From Ruminiclostridium cellulolyticum H10 (GTDB lineage: Bacteria; Bacillota; Clostridia; Acetivibrionales; DSM-1351), in the NCBI RefSeq assembly GCF_000022065.1, contig NC_011898.1:1324001-1388000 (forward strand): DNA of 64,000 bases, given 5' to 3'. The first letter of the stretch is position 1. The number at the start of each line of letters is the position of its first letter. This document shows, in pieces, positions 16,592-24,152 of the stretch. The notes beneath the pieces are model-generated. The model saw only the letters and a list, made by a program, of their open reading frames with translations, was not told where the DNA came from and did not search any database. The translations under genes were made by a program, and so were the position numbers.

Positions 16592-17767
16592 ATGCAAGAT
16601 GTGCAGGATATTGTTTTTAAAGTATATGAAAATGTACACTTGGAAGAAGGAATAGTAGTCCTCAAGAATTTCCTTGTAAATGCGTATATGTACAGGGGTA
16701 CTTCCGTAAAGGAAATGTCCCGTATGTTGAATTTACCAGTTCCTGTTGTGTCTGCGATTAAAAATGAATTTAAAAAGAATGGGATTGTAGATTTAAGCAA
16801 CGGCATAGGTTTGACAAAGAATGGAGAAATCTATGTGAAGGATGTACTGGGGTATAAAAATGCCGATACGGATGTTCTGAAGGATATTTTGGAAAATACT
16901 GGTATTGACCTTTCAAGGTTTGAAAAAGAGATTGAAGAGTTGGGAGCGATTTACCAAAACAGGCCTGAAGTCGATGTTGAGGTGGACCAATCCAAGTGTA
17001 CAGCGGAAACAGGGATGAAAAGGGCTGTACTCATGCTTAAATCAGGCTGCCTGATAGGCAAAAAAATTGCTTGTATTGGAGACGATGATTTAACAAGTAT
17101 AGCTATTGTTTTATTGTTAAAGCATATAGCAGTAAGTGACAACTTAAGCGGTATGGCGGATATTACTGTTTTTGATATAGATAAACGGATATTGTCTTAT
17201 ATAAAAAAAGTTTCCGAAGAATATAAGATAGACATAGAATGTATACAGCATGATTTATGCAATCCCATTGATAATCAGTACAAAAATAAGTTTGATTGCA
17301 TTACTACTGATCCACCGTATACATTAAACGGACTGAACCTATTTTTAAGCAGAGGTATTTCGGTTCTAAAAAAAGAATCAAATCTAAGTGTGTTTTTGTC
17401 CTTTGCACATAAAACTCCTCAGATTAGGTTTTTAATGCAGCAGTTATTTGTGAACGAAGGTTTGATTTTGTCAAATATATATCCCAAATTTAATGTTTAC
17501 GAAGGAGCACAAATACTTGGCGGTGTGAGCGACCTTATGATTCTTACCACTACTGCCCAGTATACAAAAGAATTAATTTCCGGCATATTCAGCGATGAAA
17601 TATATACCGGGAAGTTTAAACAGACAATCAGAACATATGAGTGTAAGCAATGCAGTGAGAAATATTTGGTTGGAATGAATCAGAAAATTACAACGATTGA
17701 ACAGCTTAAATCACAGGGATGTTTAAAATGCCCTGCAAATAAGTTTAATTTAATAAGAAAAGGATAG
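16592..17767 (+). CDS. bpsA: BpsA, N4-bis(aminopropyl)spermidine synthase (branched-chain polyamine synthase)
   Basis: A 391-residue member of the former DUF43 family. Residues about 1-85 are a winged-helix domain; a Rossmann-like aminopropyltransferase domain follows with signature GDDDLTS (163-169) and DPPYT (240-244); the C terminus has two CxxC-type pairs (ECKQC and CLKC) that may bind zinc. BpsA adds two aminopropyl groups from decarboxylated SAM to N4 of spermidine and is best known from hyperthermophiles such as Thermococcus. ATG 16592 has AGGTGG five bases upstream; GTG 16583 is the alternative. It is first in a run with GNAT, FkbH-like and ACP genes; speD lies 3.1 kb downstream. Confidence 0.88.
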   Translation: MQDVQDIVFKVYENVHLEEGIVVLKNFLVNAYMYRGTSVKEMSRMLNLPVPVVSAIKNEFKKNGIVDLSNGIGLTKNGEIYVKDVLGYKNADTDVLKDILENTGIDLSRFEKEIEELGAIYQNRPEVDVEVDQSKCTAETGMKRAVLMLKSGCLIGKKIACIGDDDLTSIAIVLLLKHIAVSDNLSGMADITVFDIDKRILSYIKKVSEEYKIDIECIQHDLCNPIDNQYKNKFDCITTDPPYTLNGLNLFLSRGISVLKKESNLSVFLSFAHKTPQIRFLMQQLFVNEGLILSNIYPKFNVYEGAQILGGVSDLMILTTTAQYTKELISGIFSDEIYTGKFKQTIRTYECKQCSEKYLVGMNQKITTIEQLKSQGCLKCPANKFNLIRKG

Positions 17768-17770
17768 GTT

Positions 17771-18226
17771 ATGGAAAACATTAATATAAGGCCAATAAAA
17801 GAAACAGATATACCTGTTATTGCGGAATTTGAAAAGGAGATATGCATTATTTCTTTTGGAGATACTGCGGTAACCGACCTTGATGTTCACCAAAAAAAGC
17901 TCTTAAAGAGTCATAAGAAAAATCCGGAAGGAATGTTTGTTTTAACAGTACATGAAAAAGTAGCAGGATGGCTGTGGATGGATGAGAAAATTAATTTTCT
18001 GACAAACGAAAAATATATTAATTTCCGTAGTTTTTATATAGAAAAAAATTTTCAGGGTTCAGAACTAAGTGTGAAATTAATGGAGTTTGCAATGGAATTT
18101 TGCAAAAGTGTACAAGCAAATATGGTTGTGGGTAAGGTCTATATTGACAACATATCCATGAGGGCATTGTATAAGAAGTTCGGATTCAAACCGACTCATT
18201 TGACCATGGAGTATAAATTTGACTGA
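17771..18226 (+). CDS. GNAT-family N-acetyltransferase
   Basis: A 151-residue protein with the GNAT fold: N-terminal IRPIKETDIPVIAEFEKE, a central SFYIEKNFQGSELSVKLMEF stretch at the acyl-CoA site (a poor match to Q/RxxGxG/A), and the NISMRALYKKFGFKP end motif. It starts four bases after bpsA. A polyamine or the downstream carrier-bound product are natural candidate substrates, but the sequence alone does not tell. Confidence 0.82.
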   Translation: MENINIRPIKETDIPVIAEFEKEICIISFGDTAVTDLDVHQKKLLKSHKKNPEGMFVLTVHEKVAGWLWMDEKINFLTNEKYINFRSFYIEKNFQGSELSVKLMEFAMEFCKSVQANMVVGKVYIDNISMRALYKKFGFKPTHLTMEYKFD

Positions 18227-18254
18227 ACAAACATGGATACCGGGAGTATTGCAA

Positions 18255-19289
18255 ATGATTAAGTGCATTGTTTGGGATTTGGATGATACTGTTTGGGATG
18301 GTACATTAAAATATAATTATGATGTCAAGGTCAAGGATGATATTTTAAGTACAATAAAGATGGCAGACCAACTGGGTATTATACAGACTATCGCCAGCAG
18401 AAACGATTATTCGGCTGCCATGGATAAAATAAGGGAATTGAATATAGATAAGTATTTTTTAAATCCTGAAATATCGGATAGCTCAAAAGCCGACAGTATT
18501 AAAAGAATATCCGTTCATTTCAATATAAGCCCGGACAGCATTGCGTTTGTGGATGATAATGACTTTGAGCTCTATGAAGTAAAGAGATTCTTGCCGGAAG
18601 TAATGGTCTATAATATAAAGGATATACATTTTCTGGAAGCACAAATAAAGTCCTTAGCCGATACATTTCCTTCTTTATCGAACCACAGAGAGCTAATGGA
18701 AAAGAGAGAAAAAAGGATACAGGCAGAAAAGGCATTTATCGGCACAAGGGAAGAATTTTTAAAAGAGTGCGGCATGACCCTTATAATCCGTACATTCAAA
18801 GAGAACGATCTTAACCGCGTTTTTGAATTGGTACACAGGACAAACCAAATGAATAATTTGCAGACACGATTAGATCTGGATTCTTTAAAAAAATATGGTA
18901 TGGATAAGAACAAGGCTATATTGGTTTGCGAGCTTTCTGATATTTTTGGAGAACATGGTATTGTCGGAGCAAGTCTGTTCAGCTTGAATGGCCGGAAGGC
19001 GGTTTTGGACTTATTCTGTATTTCCTGCCGTGTTGAAGGAAGGGGTATAGGAACCGCATTTCTCAACGGTGCCATGGTTAGTCTGAAAAAGTATAAATCT
19101 GATATAAGATGCTTTGAATGTAATTATGAGAAAAAAGAAAATAATAAATCCGCATACCTGCTCTTAAAGCTTCTGGGATTTGAAACAAGGGTAAAAACGG
19201 GGAAAAAGTTTTTACTTCAAATAGCTTCCGAGGAAGTCAAAGAGATGGTAATTGAATGGTTAAAAATAGTATATGGAGAGAACAAATGA
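18255..19289 (+). CDS. FkbH-like HAD-superfamily protein (HAD-IIIC plus GNAT-like domain)
   Basis: A 344-residue protein. Residues 1-130 are a HAD domain with motif I VWDLDDTVWDG (Asp8, Asp10), motif II around TIASRND and motif IV DDNDFE; residues about 150-340 are a GNAT-like domain with RTNQMN and GRGIG. This is the layout of FkbH-type enzymes, which take a C3 glyceryl unit from 1,3-bisphosphoglycerate and load it on an acyl carrier protein. ATG 18255 is chosen (GGGAGT seven bases upstream) over the TTG at 18219 inside the previous gene. Its stop overlaps the start of a stand-alone ACP, the expected partner. Confidence 0.88.
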   Translation: MIKCIVWDLDDTVWDGTLKYNYDVKVKDDILSTIKMADQLGIIQTIASRNDYSAAMDKIRELNIDKYFLNPEISDSSKADSIKRISVHFNISPDSIAFVDDNDFELYEVKRFLPEVMVYNIKDIHFLEAQIKSLADTFPSLSNHRELMEKREKRIQAEKAFIGTREEFLKECGMTLIIRTFKENDLNRVFELVHRTNQMNNLQTRLDLDSLKKYGMDKNKAILVCELSDIFGEHGIVGASLFSLNGRKAVLDLFCISCRVEGRGIGTAFLNGAMVSLKKYKSDIRCFECNYEKKENNKSAYLLLKLLGFETRVKTGKKFLLQIASEEVKEMVIEWLKIVYGENK

Positions 19290-19537
19290 AGGAACAAATA
19301 TACAATCAGGTCTGTGAAATACTAGAAGAAGTAATTGAAAAAAAGAAAAATATAATTGATGAAAATACAGTTCTGCTCGGACAGGGTGGAATTATGGATT
19401 CTTTAACAATTACCCGGTTTATTAATAAAGTAGAGAGTAAATTTCAAGTAGATATAATCGAAGAGGACTTGGAACTGAAATGCCTGGAAACCGTAGGCAG
19501 CTTGACTGAATTTTTGTATGATGGCGGGAATAAATGA
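19286..19537 (+). CDS. Acyl carrier protein (stand-alone)
   Basis: An 83-residue ACP. The phosphopantetheine attachment site is the serine of the GGIMDSL motif, followed by the usual helix II (TITRFINKVESKF). It overlaps the FkbH-like gene (ATGA) with GGAGAG five bases before ATG 19286. It is not next to fatty-acid genes, so it is most likely the dedicated carrier for the FkbH product. Confidence 0.9.
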   Translation: MKEQIYNQVCEILEEVIEKKKNIIDENTVLLGQGGIMDSLTITRFINKVESKFQVDIIEEDLELKCLETVGSLTEFLYDGGNK

Positions 19538-19600
19538 ATTTAGTATTAACCTTACTGGAGGCATCCATGCTCAATTATAATTATATATGGAGAAATTAGC

Positions 19601-20614
19601 ATGAAAACTTATTTAATAACAGGTGGAGCAGGATTCATAGGTTCTAATTTTATCAGGTATATGTTAAAAAATTATAATGACATTTTTATAATTAATGTAG
19701 ACAAGCTCACTTATGCAGGCAACCTAGACAATTTAACAGGAGCTCCGATTAATGATACAAACTATAAGTTTTGCTGCTGTGATATTTGCGACAAAGATAA
19801 AATAGAAGAGATATTTAAACTACATAAAATTGATTATGTAGTTAATTTTGCCGCAGAGAGCCACGTAGACCGCTCCATGACCAACACAAAGGAATTTATC
19901 GAAACCAATATAACGGGAACCGTCAACTTGATGAATGCTGCGAAGAAAGCATGGGAAATCAGAGAGGATGAATATATCAATGGGGTCAAGTTTCTTCAAA
20001 TATCAACAGATGAGGTGTATGGTTCTTGTACTGAATGTTGTTCAGAAGAATCTCCTTTGAACCCACATAACCCCTATTCTTGCAGCAAGGCGGCTGCTGA
20101 TTTTTATGTCAAATTCTATTGGGATGCCTACAAGTTCCCTGTCAGTATTACACGAAGCTCAAACAATTACGGCCCATACCAATATCCGGAGAAGCTTATT
20201 CCGCTGATGATACATAATACAATAGAGAACCTCATGCTTCCGGTATATGGTGACGGTATGCAAATGAGGGATTGGATATATGTTGAAGACAATTGCAGAG
20301 CAATAGATCTGGTTTTACATAAGGGCGAACAAGGTGAAATTTACAATATAGCTACAGAGAAAAAATATCATAACCGTTTTGTTGTAGATAAGATTTTGAC
20401 TTATATAAAAGGGGAAGTGCGTGAGGACATGATTCTTCATGTGCGGGATAGAAAGGCATCAGACCTTTGCTACAGTATCAGTACTAAAAAGATCCGGGAG
20501 AAACTGGGGTGGAGTCCATCCGTGAATTTCGATAATGGACTTGACAAAACAATACAGTGGTACCTGGATAACAAAGATTGGATGGACAGGTCCCTAATGA
20601 CAAATATCTTGTAA
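19601..20614 (+). CDS. dTDP-glucose 4,6-dehydratase-like SDR enzyme
   Basis: A 337-residue extended short-chain dehydrogenase close to RfbB. NAD motif GGAGFIGSNF (residues 8-17); STDEVYGS carries the catalytic Asp-Glu pair; the YSCSK motif has the active Tyr and Lys. It would convert dTDP-glucose to the 4-keto-6-deoxy sugar. No other dTDP-sugar genes are near, so a related NDP-sugar substrate is possible. It follows the ACP by 63 bp and is probably cotranscribed, giving the cluster a sugar component. Confidence 0.88.
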   Translation: MKTYLITGGAGFIGSNFIRYMLKNYNDIFIINVDKLTYAGNLDNLTGAPINDTNYKFCCCDICDKDKIEEIFKLHKIDYVVNFAAESHVDRSMTNTKEFIETNITGTVNLMNAAKKAWEIREDEYINGVKFLQISTDEVYGSCTECCSEESPLNPHNPYSCSKAAADFYVKFYWDAYKFPVSITRSSNNYGPYQYPEKLIPLMIHNTIENLMLPVYGDGMQMRDWIYVEDNCRAIDLVLHKGEQGEIYNIATEKKYHNRFVVDKILTYIKGEVREDMILHVRDRKASDLCYSISTKKIREKLGWSPSVNFDNGLDKTIQWYLDNKDWMDRSLMTNIL

Positions 20615-20869
20615 AACAGTATAGCTCAAATCTTCCAGCCAATAAAATTGACAAATATTATCACATGCTTAAATACTCCAACCATAGAATTCCGTTTACA
20701 TAAATATTCCGAATCAGTAAGTATTGGAAATATTAACATAAAACAGTTTATTTATTTTAAAAAATTTGCTAAAATAAGGTTTATAATAATATAATTTCTT
20801 CATGAGCAAAAAGTTTACAATAGTATGATGTATTGACTTTCGGGTCAGGATTATAAGGAGTGTTTAATA

Positions 20870-21289
20870 GTGAGGCCAAAAAGCAACTGCTTGGTTGAAG
20901 CCAAAGAAGAACAATATAAATTTATAGGAACACATATATTGGGGGATCTATACGGAATATCCAACGAAAAATTGGAGAATATAGATTTCCTTGAAAAGGT
21001 AGTTACGGATGGTATAATGAAAGCCAATGCATCATGTCATGGAATTCAAGTTAAGAAGTTTAATACAGGGGGAATTACCTTGATAGCACTATTGGCTGAG
21101 TCTCATGTTTCGGTTCATACGTACCCCGAATACAATTCAACATTTATAGATGCATTTACTTGCGGTGAACACTGCAATCCGCAGTTAATTATTGATACAA
21201 TTGTAGAAGGGCTGAAACCGCAAAAAGTTATTATCAACCAAGTAAGGCGAGGAAAAAATAAACGGATACGCTATATTAAATCTGATTAA
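20870..21289 (+). CDS. speD: S-adenosylmethionine decarboxylase proenzyme
   Basis: A 139-residue prokaryotic class 1 AdoMetDC. It self-cleaves between Glu77 and Ser78 in AESHVSVHTYPE to make the pyruvoyl group; His83 and Cys98 (AFTCG) match other conserved active-site residues. It supplies decarboxylated SAM, the aminopropyl donor for BpsA encoded upstream. The start is GTG 20870 with AAGGAG nine bases upstream. No speE (spermidine synthase) is in the window. Confidence 0.93.
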   Translation: MRPKSNCLVEAKEEQYKFIGTHILGDLYGISNEKLENIDFLEKVVTDGIMKANASCHGIQVKKFNTGGITLIALLAESHVSVHTYPEYNSTFIDAFTCGEHCNPQLIIDTIVEGLKPQKVIINQVRRGKNKRIRYIKSD

Positions 21290-21369
21290 GCATAAATATT
21301 ATTTTAGGCCGACAACGGTTTTATAATAATATAATTTATAGTACTTAGCTTTAGAATAGGAGGAGAAAT

Positions 21370-22005
21370 ATGAAGATTAAGTGGTTTGGACATTCATGTT
21401 TTCTTTTAACATCGGACAATGGTATCAGAATACTAACAGATCCTTTTAATGAGCAGGTGGGATATCCTCTTCCAGAGACAAGGGCTGATATTGTTACAAC
21501 AAGCCATGATCATTATGACCATGATAATGTAGAAATTATAAAGGGTAGCTATAAGCATATAAAAGGAATTGGTGATTTTACTTATGACAATATAACCATA
21601 AGAGGTGTATCAACCTTTCATGATGAAATGGGCGGTGCAAAAAGAGGTAAAAACACAGTATTCATATATTCGATTGATGATATTACTATTTGTCATTTAG
21701 GTGATTTGGGACATGCTTTATCTCAAGAGCAGATTAAGGAAATAGGAAAAGTAGATGTACTCCTTGTTCCAATAGGTGGCGTATATACAATTGACGGAAA
21801 CACTGCAATAGAGGTTATCAAATTACTTAAACCCAGGATTTCAATTCCGATGCACTATAAGACAGAACATCTGTCTTTTGAGCTGGATGGCCTGGATAGC
21901 TTTTTATCAAAAATATCCGGTAAAAGGGCAAATTGCAACGAAATTGTATTAAATAAGGATAGTTTATCAGAATATTCAGAAATATTGGCTCTGGATTATT
22001 TATAA
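21370..22005 (+). CDS. Metallo-beta-lactamase-fold metal-dependent hydrolase (UlaG/YtkL-like)
   Basis: A 211-residue MBL-fold protein with the metal motif SHDHYDHDN and further ligands in HLGDLGH and PMHYKTEH. Such small stand-alone members are common in clostridia; their substrates are generally unknown. AGGAGGAG lies before ATG 21370. Confidence 0.85.
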   Translation: MKIKWFGHSCFLLTSDNGIRILTDPFNEQVGYPLPETRADIVTTSHDHYDHDNVEIIKGSYKHIKGIGDFTYDNITIRGVSTFHDEMGGAKRGKNTVFIYSIDDITICHLGDLGHALSQEQIKEIGKVDVLLVPIGGVYTIDGNTAIEVIKLLKPRISIPMHYKTEHLSFELDGLDSFLSKISGKRANCNEIVLNKDSLSEYSEILALDYL

Positions 22006-22037
22006 CAAAAATCAATTTATTAATAGAAAGGGTTTTT

Positions 22038-22598
22038 ATGAGTGCTTGTATATGGCCCGGCAATAATCCAATAATGCAACAATATCATGATAACGAATGG
22101 TGCAGGCCAAACTATGATGATTCTCATATCTTTGAAATGCTTACACTGGAAGGTGCTCAAAGCGGATTATCCTGGAGTATAGTTCTCTCAAAAAGAGAAG
22201 AATACAAAAGAGCTTTTAATAATTTTGATATCATGTATTGCTCAAAACTGAGGGATGAAGAACTGGAGAATATCAAAAGTGAATATAATGTTATAAAAAA
22301 TTCCCTAAAATTATGGTCTGTCAGAAGCAATGCATTGGCAGTACTTAAAATCCAAGCGGAATTCGGAAGTTTTTCAGAATACCTGTGGCGTTACGTAGAT
22401 TTTCGCCCTCAGATTAATAATTGGGATTCCGAAGAACACATTCCTGCACAAACTCCTTTGTCGGAACAAATAAGTAAAGATTTGAAAAAGAGAAACTTTA
22501 AATTTGTGGGTCCTATTATAGTCTATTCATTTATGCAGTCAATCGGTATGGTGGACGACCACATCAGGTCATGTCCATATCATTCATTAAACAGATAG
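22038..22598 (+). CDS. tag: DNA-3-methyladenine glycosylase I
   Basis: A 186-residue Tag enzyme that removes 3-methyladenine from alkylated DNA. The N terminus CIWPGNNPIMQQYHDNEW is diagnostic; Cys4 and His17 with the C-terminal His and Cys (DDHIRSCPYH) form the zinc site. Start ATG 22038, with AAAGGG upstream. A strong terminator follows. Confidence 0.93.
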   Translation: MSACIWPGNNPIMQQYHDNEWCRPNYDDSHIFEMLTLEGAQSGLSWSIVLSKREEYKRAFNNFDIMYCSKLRDEELENIKSEYNVIKNSLKLWSVRSNALAVLKIQAEFGSFSEYLWRYVDFRPQINNWDSEEHIPAQTPLSEQISKDLKKRNFKFVGPIIVYSFMQSIGMVDDHIRSCPYHSLNR

Positions 22599-22632
22599 AA
22601 TAAAGAAGTATTTTTTAAAGTGTTAATTTTTT

Positions 22633-22675
22633 GAAAACGTCAGCATTTAATAGAATGCCGACGTTTTCTTTTTTA
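22633..22675 (+). terminator. Intrinsic terminator after tag
   Basis: A near-perfect 15-bp stem (GAAAACGTC-GCATT arms, one mismatch, TAATAG loop) followed by a T run at 22669-22675. Confidence 0.9.
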
Positions 22676-22758
22676 TTAAATACTGTTTTTCTAAGGTAAG
22701 TTGAGAATTTCACTGTGCAATTAATTAAATCCAAATATGTAAAATATTAGGTTGTTTT

Positions 22759-22786
22759 TTGACCATTAGAATTACTTAAATAATGT
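22759..22786 (+). promoter_or_regulatory. Possible promoter of the tail-fibre-like gene
   Basis: TTGACC (22759-22764), 16-bp spacer and TAATGT (22781-22786), 33 bp before the start at 22819. Confidence 0.4.
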
Positions 22787-22818
22787 GAGTAAAATCAAAA
22801 AACTTAGGAGGTATTTCA

Positions 22819-23844
22819 ATGACTCAAAAAATTATTATCAGAAAAGGTACAAAAAGCGAACTAATTAACTATGGTGCATTAGATCTTGGTGAACTTGGTT
22901 TTTGTACAGATACCAAAGAGGTCTATGTAGGTGACGGTACCCTGAATTTTTTGGTGGGTGCTGCACTGAAAGGCACACTTGCTAACCGCCCGGAACCATC
23001 AACCAGCGGAAGATTCTATTTTGTAATTTCAGGAGACGACAGAGGAACTCTTTATTATGATGACGGTTCAACATGGTATAAGATCAATAATAATTCTGTT
23101 GGGGAACTAAAAGGTACTCTGGATGATATTAAAGACGGCATCAATTACAAAAAAGTAAGGGCGGAGGATATTACAGAAGGCCACGTTAACAGGGTTTCTG
23201 ACGGTAAGAATACAAAAACCGCAGCAGAAATTAAGGAACACATAGACAACCCGGAAATACACAGGAAAATAAATGATTCAGGGTTAGCTGCTACTGATCT
23301 TTGGTCTGCTCAAAAAATCAAAACTGAGATATTCAGTGCAATAAAGGGTCTCGACTGGCAGGATAGTGTCAAATCATTAAATGTCAAGACAGTACCTGCG
23401 AATCCACAAACTCATGACAGATACATTATTTCTGCCGATGCAGAAGGTTTATTCAGTGGAAAGGAAGGCCAGATTGCAGACTGGAACGGTTTCTCCTGGG
23501 ATTTCTATGTTCCTTCAACAGGCTGGGCCGCATATGTTGAGGATCAAAACAAGAATTATACATATAACTTATCAAACCAATGGGTTGTAACCGGAGGTGC
23601 AAACCAGACCATTGAGGCCGGGAAAGGTCTCCAAGGAGGCGGATCACTTGACACTATTACCATTGACGTAGGTGCCGGAAACGGTGTGGAAGTAAATGAT
23701 GATTCCGTATCTGTAAAGCCTTACCGTGGAATAAACGTAGATAAAAACGGTGTCAGCGTTAACATTGATAATGATTCAATAATATTTGACGACGAAAACG
23801 GTTACACACTGACAATAGGAAAAATCGACGGTGGTTCTTTCTAA
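22819..23844 (+). CDS. Phage tail-fibre-like protein (MTD-type N-terminal domain)
   Basis: A 341-residue protein. Residues 1-50 resemble the N-terminal repeat of phage major tropism determinants and tail fibres (IIRKGTKSEL, DLGELGFCTDTKEVYVGDG). Residues about 180-260 look like the DUF2793-type tail module (PANPQTHDRYIISADAEG, then the WNGFSWDFYVPSTGW stretch). The C terminus is beta-rich and repetitive. No head, tail tube, terminase or lysis gene is nearby, so it is a domesticated or isolated fibre. It has a strong ribosome site (AGGAGGT). Confidence 0.7.
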   Translation: MTQKIIIRKGTKSELINYGALDLGELGFCTDTKEVYVGDGTLNFLVGAALKGTLANRPEPSTSGRFYFVISGDDRGTLYYDDGSTWYKINNNSVGELKGTLDDIKDGINYKKVRAEDITEGHVNRVSDGKNTKTAAEIKEHIDNPEIHRKINDSGLAATDLWSAQKIKTEIFSAIKGLDWQDSVKSLNVKTVPANPQTHDRYIISADAEGLFSGKEGQIADWNGFSWDFYVPSTGWAAYVEDQNKNYTYNLSNQWVVTGGANQTIEAGKGLQGGGSLDTITIDVGAGNGVEVNDDSVSVKPYRGINVDKNGVSVNIDNDSIIFDDENGYTLTIGKIDGGSF

Positions 23845-23857
23845 GGCGGTGTCTTAA

Positions 23858-24061
23858 ATGGAAAATAATAAAACCCTTATATGTATACGCAGGGGAACTA
23901 AATCCGAGCTGAAAGAAATTGTTCTTCAAGAGGGGGAACTCGGATTTACCACTGATACACATGAATTATATATTGGATCAGATTGCGGAAATTTATTGCT
24001 GTCAAAGGGTAAACGAAAACGTAAAAACTCTGACAAAGAAAAGAAATCTGAGGGTTGCTGA
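23858..24061 (+). CDS. Small MTD-N-domain protein
   Basis: A 67-residue protein whose first 50 residues repeat the N-terminal domain of the preceding gene (IRRGTKSELKEI, GELGFTTDTHELYIG), followed by a Lys/Arg-rich tail. It starts 13 bp after that gene, so it is a truncated duplicate cotranscribed with it. Confidence 0.65.
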   Translation: MENNKTLICIRRGTKSELKEIVLQEGELGFTTDTHELYIGSDCGNLLLSKGKRKRKNSDKEKKSEGC

Positions 24062-24080
24062 TTTTAATAAGTTTTAGTAA

Positions 24081-24122
24081 AGGTAAGTAAATTGACAACC
24101 ATATATTTACATTTACTTACCT
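24081..24122 (+). promoter_or_regulatory. Inverted repeat around a TTGACA box
   Basis: Perfect 11-bp arms AGGTAAGTAAA (24081-24091) and TTTACTTACCT (24112-24122) flank a 20-bp centre that begins with TTGACA (24092-24097). It lies 31 bp before the large secreted-protein gene. An operator overlapping the promoter fits best; no T run follows, so it is not a terminator. Confidence 0.45.
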
Positions 24123-24152
24123 CTACTATGATTAAAAAGAGAGGAATACATT

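Noticed and set aside
18608-19075. Minus-strand 155-residue frame in the FkbH-like gene
   Set aside because: Antisense shadow; the plus-strand protein has intact HAD and GNAT motifs.
20833-20858. Sigma-A promoter TTGACT...TATAAG before speD
   Set aside because: The spacer would be only 13 bp and the -10 overlaps the ribosome site.
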